DNA of 64,000 bases from NCBI GenBank assembly GCA_963780805.1, contig CAWADP010000010.1, positions 629,702 through 693,701 of the forward strand, in the 5' to 3' direction. The notes below the pieces were generated by a model. The model saw nothing but the letters and a program-made list of their open reading frames with translations. It was not told the origin of the DNA and ran no database searches. The position numbers were made by a program, and so were the translations under genes. Shown here one piece after another: positions 1-9,919 of the stretch (position 1 is the stretch's first letter; every line of letters starts with the position of its first letter). Source of the DNA: JASHVB01 sp963780805 (GTDB taxonomy: Bacteria; Pseudomonadota; Alphaproteobacteria; Acetobacterales; Acetobacteraceae).

Positions 1-1002
1 CGTCGCGCCCCGGTTGCCAGTCATGATCTGCGCGACAGTCCATTGCTCTTGCCGGTCGTTCAGGATGTAGCCGGGCCGCACCATGGCGTGGCCGACGCGC
101 AAGGCGCCATGCGAGAGTTCCAGCGGGACGCCGGATTGCTGCCAGAGCCAATCCTCACTGGTGAGTGCCCGCTCGTTCAGCGCCCGCCAAATCGCGGGGT
201 GCAGCAGGCGTGGCAGCAGATCGCAGCGGATGATGCTGTGATAGACCGCCTGCATAATGGCTCGGGCGTAGGCGTGGCGTGCCTCGGGCCGCACCGGCTG
301 CACGTTGTCTGTAATTATGTTGTGGGCGAGCGAGAACAGGCCGACGAGCTGCGCAAGGATCGGGTTGTCGTCGTTGCGCGGATCGGCGGCCTGGACAGCG
401 GGGGCGACCGGGCAGCCTGCATGTTCCGGCATTCCGGGTGCGTGCCCGGATTGGCGGGCACCGCGCGGCAGGTCGCGCGCGGTGCCCGGGCCTGACCCCG
501 TGGCGCCGGCGATGCGGCCGAGACGCAGCGTGGTCGGGCTTTCCGTGTCGTTCGTGTTGGCGGCGGCGTGTTCATAGGCTGTCGGGCATGTCGACGGACC
601 GCCGCCATAGAGCGCATCCAGCATCATCCCCTGGCTACGGTTGTTGGCGCTGCCGATGCCTCGCGCGGCGGCGTCCCAGAACGGCACGGCGGTCTGCACG
701 AGATCATGCGCGACGAACTGCATGAGGTAGGTGTAGCCGGACGGGATGAAAGGATTGTCGTCCGGCGCGATGCCTGGCTCCAGCGGAGAGGTCCACTCGG
801 CTGTGGCAGGCAGCGCCTGGACCAGGCGGGCCAGCACGCCGCGTGCGGCGTCGCGATCGTCGCCCCAGCGGCTGCGCTGCCAGGGCTGCGGTAGACCCAG
901 CAGATAGCCGAAGCCGGGAAAGTCCTTCGGGTCCGCCGCAACCGTTGATTGCTGCTGCCCCTGCACGACAGTCATCTGCCGAAACCGTGTTCCGTGCCCC
1001 AT
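1..1002 (-). CDS. Animal-type heme peroxidase, 3' part beyond window edge
   Basis: An open frame of 334 codons starts with ATG at 1002 and reaches base 1 without a stop, so the C-terminal part lies outside the window. A good Shine-Dalgarno (GGGGAG, 7 nt upstream) supports this start. Residues about 95-101 read QFVAHDL, the distal-histidine and calcium-site motif of the animal heme peroxidase (peroxidasin/cyclooxygenase) superfamily. Further family-like stretches are LYGGG near 130, FSLAHNII and SHGALRVGHAM. The usual Glu-His-Asn-Arg block reads AHNI here, so peroxidase chemistry is uncertain. No signal peptide is obvious. Bacterial members are large proteins of about 500-600 residues with poorly known substrates. 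It is transcribed in the same direction as ilvC but separated by about 400 bp of repeats. Confidence 0.8.
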   Translation of the reverse strand, partial: MGHGTRFRQMTVVQGQQQSTVAADPKDFPGFGYLLGLPQPWQRSRWGDDRDAARGVLARLVQALPATAEWTSPLEPGIAPDDNPFIPSGYTYLMQFVAHDLVQTAVPFWDAAARGIGSANNRSQGMMLDALYGGGPSTCPTAYEHAAANTNDTESPTTLRLGRIAGATGSGPGTARDLPRGARQSGHAPGMPEHAGCPVAPAVQAADPRNDDNPILAQLVGLFSLAHNIITDNVQPVRPEARHAYARAIMQAVYHSIIRCDLLPRLLHPAIWRALNERALTSEDWLWQQSGVPLELSHGALRVGHAMVRPGYILNDRQEQWTVAQIMTGNRGAT

Positions 1003-1183
1003 CTGACTGCTCCCCGTTTTCCGGGAGGCTGGGCGGCGACGCGTTAGGGCAGCGTGAATCGATCGTGGAGCGATGGCGATGAACGGGCACGACAGGTCGG
1101 GCTGTCGTTGCGAGGCGCGCGGCGGCCGACGCCGGTTGGTCGATCCGCCCGTCGAGCGAGCAGCGTTGTGATGCCGACATGGC

Positions 1184-1350
1184 TGTCATCGCGAGCCAGT
1201 GTCACGGCGAGCGAATGTCACGGCAAGCGAATGTCTCTGCAAGCGAGTGTCGCGGCGAGCAACTGTCATTGCGAGCGAAGCGAAGCAATCTTCCTGAGAG
1301 TTCGCACGTCACTCGCGGGAGATTGCTTCGCTTCGCTCGCGATGACAGTT
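1184..1350. repeat. Intergenic palindrome (family A) with 16-bp tandem array
   Basis: Two 30-bp arms, 1261-1290 and 1321-1350, are inverted copies with one mismatch (core GAAGCAATC / GATTGCTTC) around a spacer containing AGTTCGCACGTCACTCGCGG. Six 16-bp units beginning TGTC and ending GCGAGCGAA-like run from 1184 to 1279, the last being the outer end of the palindrome. Related palindromes lie at 20251, 23093 and 53514. It fills most of the 400-bp gap between the peroxidase gene and ilvC and can fold into a long hairpin. Confidence 0.85.
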
Positions 1351-1405
1351 GCTCACGATGACATTCGCTCGCGATTGCGGCTAGGCAACGGTCAGAGTCG
1401 GAACA

Positions 1406-2425
1406 CTAGTTCCGCGTCTTGTCCACCAGCGCGTTCTTGGCGATCCACGGCATCATCGCGCGCAGCTTCTCGCCGACATGCTCGATCGGGTGCTCTGCCA
1501 GGCGGCGACGCATGGCCTTGAAGCTGGCTTGGTTCACCTTGTTCTCCAGCATCCAGTCGCGGGCAAACCTGCCGCTTTGGATGTCGGCCAGAACGCGCTT
1601 CATCTCAGCTTTCGTTTCGGCATTGACGATGCGCGGGCCGGACACGTACTCGCCGTATTCCGCCGTGTTGCTGACCGAGTAGTTCATGTTGGCGATGCCG
1701 CCTTCATAGACCAGGTCGACGATCAGCTTGACCTCGTGCACGCACTCGAAATACGCCATCTCAGGCGCGTAGCCGGCTTCGACGAGGGTCTCGTAGCCGG
1801 CCTTCATCAGCTCCACCAGGCCGCCGCACAAGACGGTTTGCTCGCCGAACAGATCGGTTTCGCATTCTTCCTTGAAGGTGGTCTCGATGATGCCGGCGCG
1901 GCCGCCGCCGATGGCGCTAGCATAGGACAGCGCGATTTCCAGCGCGTTGCCAGAGGGGTTCTGTGCCACCGCCACCAAACAAGGCACGCCGCCGCCGCGC
2001 TGGTATTCGCTGCGCACGGTATGGCCGGGGCCTTTCGGCGCGATCATGAACACGTCCAGGTCCGGTCGCGGATCGAGCAGGTTGAAGTGCACGTTCAACC
2101 CGTGGGCGAAGGCGAGCGCGGCGCCCTTCTTCATGTTGGGGCCGAGCTTCTCGCGATACAGGTCGCCCTGGCCTTCATCGGGGGTCAGCACCATCACCAC
2201 GTCGGCCCATTTGGCGCACTCGGCCGGGTCCATCACCTTCAGGCCGGCGTTTTCCGCCTTCGCCACGCCAGCCGAATTCGGGCGCAGGCCGACCGCGACC
2301 TGCGTTGCTCCGCTGTCCTTCAGGTTGTTGGCGTGGGCGTGGCCCTGGCTGCCATAGCCGATGATGGCGACCTTCTTGCCCTTGATCAGGTTCACGTCGG
2401 CGTCGCGGTCGTAGTAGACGCGCAT
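1406..2425 (-). CDS. ilvC: Ketol-acid reductoisomerase
   Basis: 339-residue class I ketol-acid reductoisomerase, the second enzyme of valine/leucine/isoleucine synthesis. It isomerises and reduces acetolactate or acetohydroxybutyrate using NADPH and Mg2+. The N-terminal Rossmann domain shows GYGSQGHAHANNLKDSG; the C-terminal knotted domain carries the metal-binding acidic segments (for example the KEECETDLFGEQ and FECVHEVKLI stretches). The frame is open 17 codons further upstream, but ATG 2425 gives the canonical MRVYYDRDAD start and has AAAGGAAC before it. Normally adjacent to ilvN; here a three-gene cassette lies between them on the same strand, so ilvC is either at the end of a long operon or has its own promoter in the short gap before 2489. 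Confidence 0.97.
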   Translation of the reverse strand: MRVYYDRDADVNLIKGKKVAIIGYGSQGHAHANNLKDSGATQVAVGLRPNSAGVAKAENAGLKVMDPAECAKWADVVMVLTPDEGQGDLYREKLGPNMKKGAALAFAHGLNVHFNLLDPRPDLDVFMIAPKGPGHTVRSEYQRGGGVPCLVAVAQNPSGNALEIALSYASAIGGGRAGIIETTFKEECETDLFGEQTVLCGGLVELMKAGYETLVEAGYAPEMAYFECVHEVKLIVDLVYEGGIANMNYSVSNTAEYGEYVSGPRIVNAETKAEMKRVLADIQSGRFARDWMLENKVNQASFKAMRRRLAEHPIEHVGEKLRAMMPWIAKNALVDKTRN

Positions 2426-2488
2426 GGTGTGGGTTCCTTTCACAGCGAGATTAACGGACGGAGCAGGTTGGGACACGAATTGACAGGG

Positions 2489-3187
2489 TCATCCATTGGC
2501 CGGATCCGGGTGAGGCGGAAGAGGCGGACGTACGGCGTGCGGCACGTTCGCGAGGCGCCTTACGCCGTCGCAGAGTTTGCCGAAACTCGGTGATACGTTG
2601 TTCTCCGGGTAAAGCAGAGGCCCGATCCTTTCTGCCCACTCGTGCTTGACCTGACCCGGCAGAGGCCACCCTCCTTGTCGGATCGCATGAAGACCACCCG
2701 GATGGATTGCTTCCGCCAGGATCTCCCACGTGCCGCAAACCGAGTCTTGAACGTAGCCAGCGAGAGCCCGTAGCCGCGCGTTCGGATAGGCGCGGACCAA
2801 GGCAAAGCGGTCGCCAAGGTACCATGCCTCCACCTCTTCAATCGCAAGGCGGAATAGTGTGAGGTGGGAAGCGCCACAGGATGCGGCCATCGCTTGCAAT
2901 TCGGCGATGAAGGTCGCGCAGTTCCGATCGTCTGCGTCGAGTACGACGACGACTGCGTCGATGCCCGGAGTCCGAACATAGCCGCGCAGCAGGCGCGGCA
3001 ACTGGTCCAGCAGAATGCGCCGGGATGGATCGGACGCAGGCGACAGGTGCGCCGGGATGCGGCCGATGCCGCGATAGGGATGCAGTCGCCAAGTATGAGG
3101 TTCGCCAAATGGTCCGATCAATTTGGGGACAAGATGCTCAAGCAGGTGTTGGCCGGAACTATCTTCTGTGAGGATTTCGAGATGCAT
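2489..3187 (-). CDS. DUF4276 family, TOPRIM-like protein
   Basis: 232 residues, recognised as DUF4276-like. The layout suggests a TOPRIM-type nuclease fold: an early acidic strand (EILTED, Glu8), a hydrophobic strand ending in a D-x-D pair (VVVVLDADD, Asp84/Asp86) and an acidic helix (AIEEVEAW, Glu117/118/120). This is the arrangement of catalytic residues in OLD-family and PARIS AriB-type TOPRIM domains. The ATG at 3187 lies 2 bp after the stop of the ATPase gene, so the two are translated together; a longer open frame to 3292 overlaps that gene and is not needed. Likely partner or effector of the ATPase. The nuclease role is inferred from fold logic only. Confidence 0.75.
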   Translation of the reverse strand: MHLEILTEDSSGQHLLEHLVPKLIGPFGEPHTWRLHPYRGIGRIPAHLSPASDPSRRILLDQLPRLLRGYVRTPGIDAVVVVLDADDRNCATFIAELQAMAASCGASHLTLFRLAIEEVEAWYLGDRFALVRAYPNARLRALAGYVQDSVCGTWEILAEAIHPGGLHAIRQGGWPLPGQVKHEWAERIGPLLYPENNVSPSFGKLCDGVRRLANVPHAVRPPLPPHPDPANG

Positions 3188-3189
3188 GG

Positions 3190-4419
3190 CTACCTCGGGC
3201 CGAGGTAGTCGCTGTACCAAAGGCCGCCCAACGGCAGACCCTCGGCGACCATGTTCCGGACGACCTCGATTTCCGACACGCGGCGGATGCAAGAAAAGCC
3301 GTCAGATCCCTTTTCGAGTACCCAGACTTCCTGAGGTGCGAGTGCATCGACGAAATAAGGCTGATGCGTCGTGACGAATATTTGCGGCGCGTTCCGTCGA
3401 CCGGTGGCATGGGCGCGGAATTCCCGTGCCAATGTCTCCAGCAGCTTGTGATACAGGCCGTTCTCCGGCTCCTCGATGCAGATGAACGGCGGCGGATCAG
3501 GGTCTTCCAGCAGCAGCAGATAAGCAAATACCTTGAGGGTGCCGTCGGACATCTGCTGGGCAAAAAACGGGTCGCGAAATCCCGCGTCGTTGAACCGCAG
3601 CAAGACACGCTTGTCCTCGGTGACATGCGTGTCGATGCTCGTGATGTTCGGTATCCGGTCGGCAATCCGCCGCAGGATCGTCGCAAAACGATCGCCGTGT
3701 TCGCGCTGCATGAACTGCACGACATTGCCGAGGTTGTCGCCGTGCACGTTCAGATGCCGCTGCGGGCCGGCGGCGGGCAGGCCGCGTGCCGCGTCCGGGG
3801 TGAAGTATGAAAGATACCAGCCTTTCAGGAAGTCCCGGAACCGAGTGATACGAGGGTGGTCGCGCAGAGTTCCAAGGGTCGCGATCCCGAGTTGGCGCGT
3901 GTCGGTCAGCGCGACCGGCAGTCGTGCGTTGGACTCCTCACCGTCCGTCTCGAGCGCATCCTCTCCTGCCCAGACCTCGCCGATGCCGCGCGACAGGCGA
4001 AGGAACGGAAACGGCCGACCGGAGCGCTGGTCTCGGCGTCGTTGCAGCAATGCCTCGGACGCCACGAACGGGCGCCCGGAGCCGTCCAGGTCAATCGCCA
4101 GCTCGTAGGTGATCGGGCGATGGTTCGGCGCTTCACGATAGTACACCTCGAACCTGATCGGCTCCCGGACGCCCATCGAGCGCAGCCGTTCAAAGCCTCC
4201 CCGCTGCTCCCGGTCGCACGCGGCTTCCACGCCGATTGTCAGGCAGTCCGAGACAAACCCGAAGGTGTCGAACAAGGCGCTCTTGCCGGCGCCGTTCTTT
4301 CCTATGACGACGGTCAGAGGCGTAAGGGCGTCCGCGTCCGGATGACCTGACAACCGGCCGAGCGTCACGTCTCGCAACGACCGGTAGTTTTGCACGCGGA
4401 AGCCTTCGATCAGAGCCAT
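3190..4419 (-). CDS. OLD-like AAA family ATPase (AAA_21)
   Basis: 409-residue ABC/SMC-type ATPase. Walker A is GKNGAGKS at about 40-47, the signature-like segment is MSDGTLK, Walker B is FICIEEPENGL from about 312, and the H-loop is TTHQP (His352). There is no membrane segment and no fused TOPRIM domain, so it resembles the ATPase half of an OLD nuclease, with the downstream DUF4276 gene supplying the other half. Its start overlaps the upstream membrane gene by 10 bp. ATPases of this class paired with small TOPRIM-like proteins are typical of anti-phage cassettes such as Gabija and PARIS; assignment to a specific system is not possible from the sequence. Confidence 0.85.
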   Translation of the reverse strand: MALIEGFRVQNYRSLRDVTLGRLSGHPDADALTPLTVVIGKNGAGKSALFDTFGFVSDCLTIGVEAACDREQRGGFERLRSMGVREPIRFEVYYREAPNHRPITYELAIDLDGSGRPFVASEALLQRRRDQRSGRPFPFLRLSRGIGEVWAGEDALETDGEESNARLPVALTDTRQLGIATLGTLRDHPRITRFRDFLKGWYLSYFTPDAARGLPAAGPQRHLNVHGDNLGNVVQFMQREHGDRFATILRRIADRIPNITSIDTHVTEDKRVLLRFNDAGFRDPFFAQQMSDGTLKVFAYLLLLEDPDPPPFICIEEPENGLYHKLLETLAREFRAHATGRRNAPQIFVTTHQPYFVDALAPQEVWVLEKGSDGFSCIRRVSEIEVVRNMVAEGLPLGGLWYSDYLGPR

Positions 4420-5069
4420 GACAGAGCCATTCGCAGGACGAAGATCTGGTGCTCCGGCGTGCCGCGTCGGCGCGGCTCATGCGCCACGTCGGCCGCCATT
4501 CCCCATGCATGCTCTGTGTCCGCGATGCACGCTTTGACCTGCCCCAGTCCGGTTTCGATCAAGCCGAGAATCTTCGGCAGTTCGACCGCCAGGGACGAGG
4601 CGAACAACGTGGTCATGATGTCATTGTACTTGATGCAGCGGCCGATGCAGCGCTGCACCTCCGGGCCGATCGGTTCGCCGAGCAAGTAAATTCGGGCACC
4701 ATGGCACGCAACGCATCGGAGACCGGGACCAGCAACCGCTTCGAACTCGTTAGCGAGATCGCTGCCCGCGATGGCGGCATCGGCCAAGCCACGCGCGCGG
4801 TTGGTGTGAGCGGTCAATTGCGACAGTCGCGACCGGATGCGCCGATGGATCGTGCGGATGTGCAGCAGGTCTGGATAAATCGCGATGGCGAGGCTCTTGG
4901 CGCGCAGCTGCCGATCGTCGTCGCGCTGCTGCCGCGCGTGGCGTGCCTGCAGGGCGGGCACCAGGACGGCGGTTGCCACGGCGAGCGTTGCCCCGATCGC
5001 CTGTACCCAGGCCGCGGCAGCGGAGTGATGCTCGATCCAATTGCCGATGCTCGACAACCAGTCGTTCAC
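4410..5069 (-). CDS. Single-TM hypothetical protein, first gene of the ATPase cassette
   Basis: 219 residues, not assigned to a family. One hydrophobic segment (about residues 20-40, VQAIGATLAVATAVLVPAL) is followed by a very basic stretch and a long, mostly helical soluble domain with three cysteines (C115, C118 and C138 approximately). The GTG start overlaps the TGA of ilvN (GTGA), and its end overlaps the ATPase start by 10 bp, so it is translationally coupled on both sides. This is the layout of a membrane-anchored sensor or effector next to an ATPase, but the role is only inferred. The gene order ilvN-this-ATPase-DUF4276-ilvC is unusual for this operon. Confidence 0.7.
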   Translation of the reverse strand: MNDWLSSIGNWIEHHSAAAAWVQAIGATLAVATAVLVPALQARHARQQRDDDRQLRAKSLAIAIYPDLLHIRTIHRRIRSRLSQLTAHTNRARGLADAAIAGSDLANEFEAVAGPGLRCVACHGARIYLLGEPIGPEVQRCIGRCIKYNDIMTTLFASSLAVELPKILGLIETGLGQVKACIADTEHAWGMAADVAHEPRRRGTPEHQIFVLRMALSWL

Positions 5070-5590
5070 GTTGGCATCGCCGCGATGGTGCGCTTGCCGC
5101 GGGCCAGGGCGGCAACGCCGGTGCGTGCGACCTCGGCGAGGCCCAGGTCGCGCATCAGCTCGATGAACGCGTCGAGCTTGTCGGTGGAGCCGGTCAGCTC
5201 GAACACGAAGCTTTCGGTGGTGGTGTCCACCACGCGGGCGCGGAAGGTATCGGCGATGCGCAGCGCCTCGACGCGCGTTTCCCCGGTGCCGACCACCTTC
5301 ACCAGCGCCATCTCGCGCGCGACGTGCGGACCTTCGCGGGTCAGGTCGGCAACCTTGTGCACGGGCACCAACCGGTCGAGCTGCGCCTTGATCTGCTCGA
5401 TCACCATGTCGGTGCCGGACGTGACGACGTTGATGCGGCTGAGCGTCGCGTCACGGTCTACGGGCGCGACGGTCAGGCTGTCGATGTTATAGCCGCGCCC
5501 GGAAAACAGCCCGACGACGCGGGCCAGTATGCCGGCTTCGTTGTCCACCAGGACAGAGATCGTGGCACTGCGGAGCGTGGTGTCGGGCAT
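5066..5590 (-). CDS. ilvN: Acetolactate synthase small (regulatory) subunit
   Basis: 174 residues, the usual length for IlvN/IlvH. The N-terminal ACT domain (ATISVLVDNEAGILARVVGL, GRGYNIDSLTV) binds valine for feedback control. The C-terminal domain (ALVKVVGTGETRVEALRIADTFRARVVD) activates the large subunit. It lies downstream of ilvB, with about 95 bp of palindromic repeat between, and its stop codon overlaps the start of the next gene (a membrane protein, not ilvC). Start ATG 5590. Confidence 0.96.
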   Translation of the reverse strand: MPDTTLRSATISVLVDNEAGILARVVGLFSGRGYNIDSLTVAPVDRDATLSRINVVTSGTDMVIEQIKAQLDRLVPVHKVADLTREGPHVAREMALVKVVGTGETRVEALRIADTFRARVVDTTTESFVFELTGSTDKLDAFIELMRDLGLAEVARTGVAALARGKRTIAAMPT

Positions 5591-5605
5591 GTTTGAAAGT
5601 CCATC

Positions 5606-5676
5606 GTCATGGCCGGCTTGACCCGGCCATCGCGCACCACGGCCGGGGGTGGATGGCTGGGTCGACCCCGGCCATA
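5606..5676. repeat. Palindromic repeat, family B, between ilvB and ilvN
   Basis: Alternating copies of CATGGCCGG / CCCGGCCAT-type words form a hairpin-prone element in the 95-bp gap between ilvB and ilvN. Related copies are at 20092-20245 and 36481-36573. Confidence 0.7.
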
Positions 5677-5685
5677 CGGTACGGG

Positions 5686-7464
<1,779 letters not shown>

Positions 7465-7547
7465 TGCATCAGTTCCTTGGGCGGCGGTCCATGGGTCGGA
7501 AAGTGGCGGCGGGAAAGGGGCAGCAGTAGGGGGAATGTTGCGACGCG

Positions 7548-8498
7548 TCAACCCACCGCGTGAACAAATGAGATAATTTCAGCTAGATTACTTTCCGAAA
7601 GTTGCGCGAAGCCCGCATAACGCGCATGGATCGTATGCGAACACTCGGCCAGAGGATGGTGACGGAACCACGTTGCCTGCCGCTTGGTGTACTGCCCGGT
7701 GACCAGTTCCGTGCGGCGACCGGCCTCTTGCAAGGTGATCTCGCCGCGCAAATGGGCCGATAGCTCCGGCACGCCGTGGGCGCGCATTGACGGGAGGGTG
7801 GGGTCCAGGCCCTGCTTGAGGAGGCCACGCACCTCGTCCAGGGCACCTTGCTCGAGCATGGCCTGGAAGCGGGAGGTGATGGCGGCGCGCAGTTCGTCCC
7901 TGGGGGGATCGAGCAGTACGGCGGTGAAGCGCCAGGGCGGGGGCGTGCCGAGCTGCGCCTGCCAGGCGGCGAGGCCGGTGCCGGTGGCGCGCCACACCTC
8001 CCAGGCTCGGGCGATGCGCTGGCTGTCGTTGGGGTTCAGGCGGGCGGCGGTGGCGGGGTCCTCGGAGGCGAGGCGGGCATGCAGTTCCGGGGCGCCGAGT
8101 CGGCCGAGCAACGCACGCGCCTCCGCGCGCGCCTTCGGGCCAGGGTCGGGGATCTCGGCGAGACCCTGCGCCAGCGCGGCGAAATAGAGGCCGGTGCCAC
8201 CGGTCAGGATCGGGAGGCGGTCCTGCCGGCGGGCTTGTTCCATGGCGGTGAGAGCTTGTGCGCGCCACCACGCCGCACTGCCAGGCTGCGCGGCGGGACG
8301 GATGCCGTAGAGGCGGTGGGGCACGCGGGCTTCCTCCTGCGGCGTCGGGCGGGCGGTCAGGACGCGCATTTCCGCATACATCTGCATGGAGTCGGCGTTG
8401 ATGATGGTGCCGCGGAGGCGCTCGGCCAGATCGAGGGCCAGCGCCGACTTGCCGCTTGCGGTGGGGCCAGCGACGAGAATGGCGTGGGGGAGCGTCAT
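7548..8498 (-). CDS. miaA: tRNA dimethylallyltransferase
   Basis: 316 residues. Transfers dimethylallyl from DMAPP to adenosine-37 of tRNAs reading UNN codons. The P-loop GPTASGKS at about 11-18, the substrate motif INADSMQMY (Asp in place for catalysis), LTGGTGLYF and the C-terminal YTKRQATWFRHH are all as expected, and the length is normal. Upstream of ilvB on the same strand, with an 83-bp gap to the chosen ilvB start. Confidence 0.96.
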   Translation of the reverse strand: MTLPHAILVAGPTASGKSALALDLAERLRGTIINADSMQMYAEMRVLTARPTPQEEARVPHRLYGIRPAAQPGSAAWWRAQALTAMEQARRQDRLPILTGGTGLYFAALAQGLAEIPDPGPKARAEARALLGRLGAPELHARLASEDPATAARLNPNDSQRIARAWEVWRATGTGLAAWQAQLGTPPPWRFTAVLLDPPRDELRAAITSRFQAMLEQGALDEVRGLLKQGLDPTLPSMRAHGVPELSAHLRGEITLQEAGRRTELVTGQYTKRQATWFRHHPLAECSHTIHARYAGFAQLSESNLAEIISFVHAVG

Positions 8499-8508
8499 GC
8501 GGCGTCGG

Positions 8509-8951
8509 TCTGGCGCATCGGGTTTTGCCGGTGGATTTGAAAAACCTGTGTGTGCTCCAGGGCGCGGCCGTCGCGGGTCGTCTCACCGACGTCTCGCTTC
8601 GCTAGCCATGAGACCGGCCTCCCGGGCACGAGGCCAGCGTACAGGTGCAAGGGGTCCCGGCAGGGGATTTGAACGACGGTCCGGTCGCTTCTGGTGCATG
8701 GGGTTCTGGCGCGGATTTTTCGTTGGGCAGCCTGCGGGCTGGTTCGGCGCTCGAGGCTGCACTGGTGCATACGGTTCTGGCGCACCGCGTCGAATTCCTC
8801 GGGACGCGCGACGCAACGTCGGTCTGACTGGCTGCAACCGCGATCGGCCGTTCTGGTGTATGGGGTTCTGCTGCAAGCAGTATCTGGGCGCGTGGATCGT
8901 CGGCGGTGGCAGCCAGCGCTTCTGGTGCATGGGCTCTTGTCGTCGTTTTCC
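8509..8951. repeat. Cluster of six degenerate ~30-bp direct repeats
   Basis: Six related copies of a unit like TTCTGGTGCATGGGGTTCTG plus about 10 bp occur near 8511, 8641, 8689, 8760, 8850 and 8919, at irregular spacing of 49-131 bp. On the minus strand the copies read PMHQKR or NPMHQ in frame with long arginine-rich open frames, but those frames look like composition artefacts. No protein, promoter or RNA could be recognised in the stretch. Spacing and divergence do not fit CRISPR. Confidence 0.6.
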
Positions 8952-9117
8952 GTAATGCTCGAACGGCGGGGTGCTGCGGCAGGCATCGTGCACAGCGCGA
9001 AGCCGGTGCCACGGCAGGCAACGCCAGCGGCTGCCGCAATCAAATTTTCCAGCACGGAATTAGCCAGCGGCCGGTGCCGCAGCGCCATGGCAGAAAATGA
9101 CGGGCGCGGTGGAGTCT

Positions 9118-9176
9118 GTCATCCCCGCGGGAGCGGGGACCCATGACCCATGGGTCTCCGCTTGCGCAGGGATGAC
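9118..9176. repeat. Palindromic repeat, family C
   Basis: Reads GTCATCCCCGCGGGAGCGGG ... and returns as a reverse copy ending CAGGGATGAC about 60 bp later. This is the common alphaproteobacterial intergenic hairpin with CCCCGC and GCGGGG arms; a better-preserved copy is at 56091-56152. The surrounding 8952-9343 shows no supported gene. Confidence 0.7.
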
Positions 9177-9343
9177 GCGTCGGCGTTCCGGGTGATTTTG
9201 ATGGCAGACAAGGTGGAGAGCCACCGAGCGCCACGGACACCGCGTGCCTCCCCAACAGAGCGGGCGGCACGTGGTCTCCGTCGCGCTCCGTGGCTCTGCG
9301 CCTTGTCTCAGTGCTGAAAGATTCAGTCGTTGTGCACGCCCCC

Positions 9344-9369
9344 AAGCCGGAGGCAGCTGCCTCCGGCTT
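9344..9369. repeat. Perfect 26-bp palindrome
   Basis: AAGCCGGAGGCAG followed directly by its exact reverse complement CTGCCTCCGGCTT: a perfect 13+13 palindrome with no loop spacer. It could act as a bidirectional terminator stem, but there is no T-tract on either side. Confidence 0.6.
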
Positions 9370-9492
9370 GGCGCTCGGGGAAGGGAATGAATGCCGCGGA
9401 TGGGAAGAAGTGCGTCCATGCTAGCCTGAATGGGGACGCTCGGAGTGGGCGGCAAGATGACAACGACCGGAGGTTATCAGGCGCTGTCGCTT

Positions 9493-9620
9493 TCAATGCG
9501 CAGCAGGACCAAGCAGCCACAGGATCAGCCCGCCGGATAGATCCGGCACCGCGACGGCGCGGGCGGCCCGTGCGGTGAGATTAGCGCGCCAAGAAAGTAC
9601 GTTGGTGTAAAGCACCACCC
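9493..9620 (-). pseudogene. Remnant of a PIN-domain (VapC-like) toxin
   Basis: Directly after the antitoxin-like frame, the minus strand reads VVLYTNVLSW, matching the start of PIN toxins (V-V-L-D-T-N-V-L) with the first catalytic Asp replaced by Tyr. The frame stops after about 42 residues with none of the later acidic residues. It overlaps or abuts the antitoxin stop as in VapBC operons. Interpreted as a dead toxin. Confidence 0.4.
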
Positions 9621-9623
9621 GCG

Positions 9624-9809
9624 TCAGGTGCGCCGCGCCCACTCCAGAGCTTCGTCGATGGCGGACTCGATCGACTCCGGCGGTACGCGCAGATTGTGTG
9701 CCTTCGCTTGCTCGGCTTCGAGTTCGAGGATGCGAACCTGCACGGCCTCCTCCACGAATCGCGACAGCGCACCCTTGCGCGCCTGCCCTTGGCGACAAGC
9801 AGCCGGCAC
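9624..9809 (-). CDS. Antitoxin-like protein, N-terminus probably lost
   Basis: 61 residues from GTG 9809. The segment KGALSRFVEEAVQVRILELE and the tail PESIESAIDEALEWARR match the C-terminal part of small ribbon-helix-helix antitoxins that precede PIN toxins. The DNA-binding strand expected before it is missing: a TAA lies three codons upstream, so the gene is 5'-truncated or frameshifted. Together with the toxin remnant downstream it marks a decayed type II toxin-antitoxin locus. Confidence 0.45.
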   Translation of the reverse strand: MPAACRQGQARKGALSRFVEEAVQVRILELEAEQAKAHNLRVPPESIESAIDEALEWARRT

Positions 9810-9919
9810 AAGGCGTTATCCGTGCGTCGCGACGATCGGGTTCGAGCGGGCGGAGGCTGACATGCGTGGCAAATTAGGCGCCCGGATTCCGGGATGCCAG
9901 TGCAGCCGCCGAAGGGGCG

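Noticed and set aside
7465..7551. TTG at 7551 as the ilvB start
   Set aside because: Adds 29 non-conserved residues and lacks a ribosome site; ATG 7464 has AAGGA and matches family length.
8509..8951. Possible CRISPR array
   Set aside because: Repeats are diverged, spacing varies from 49 to 131 bp, and no cas genes are present.
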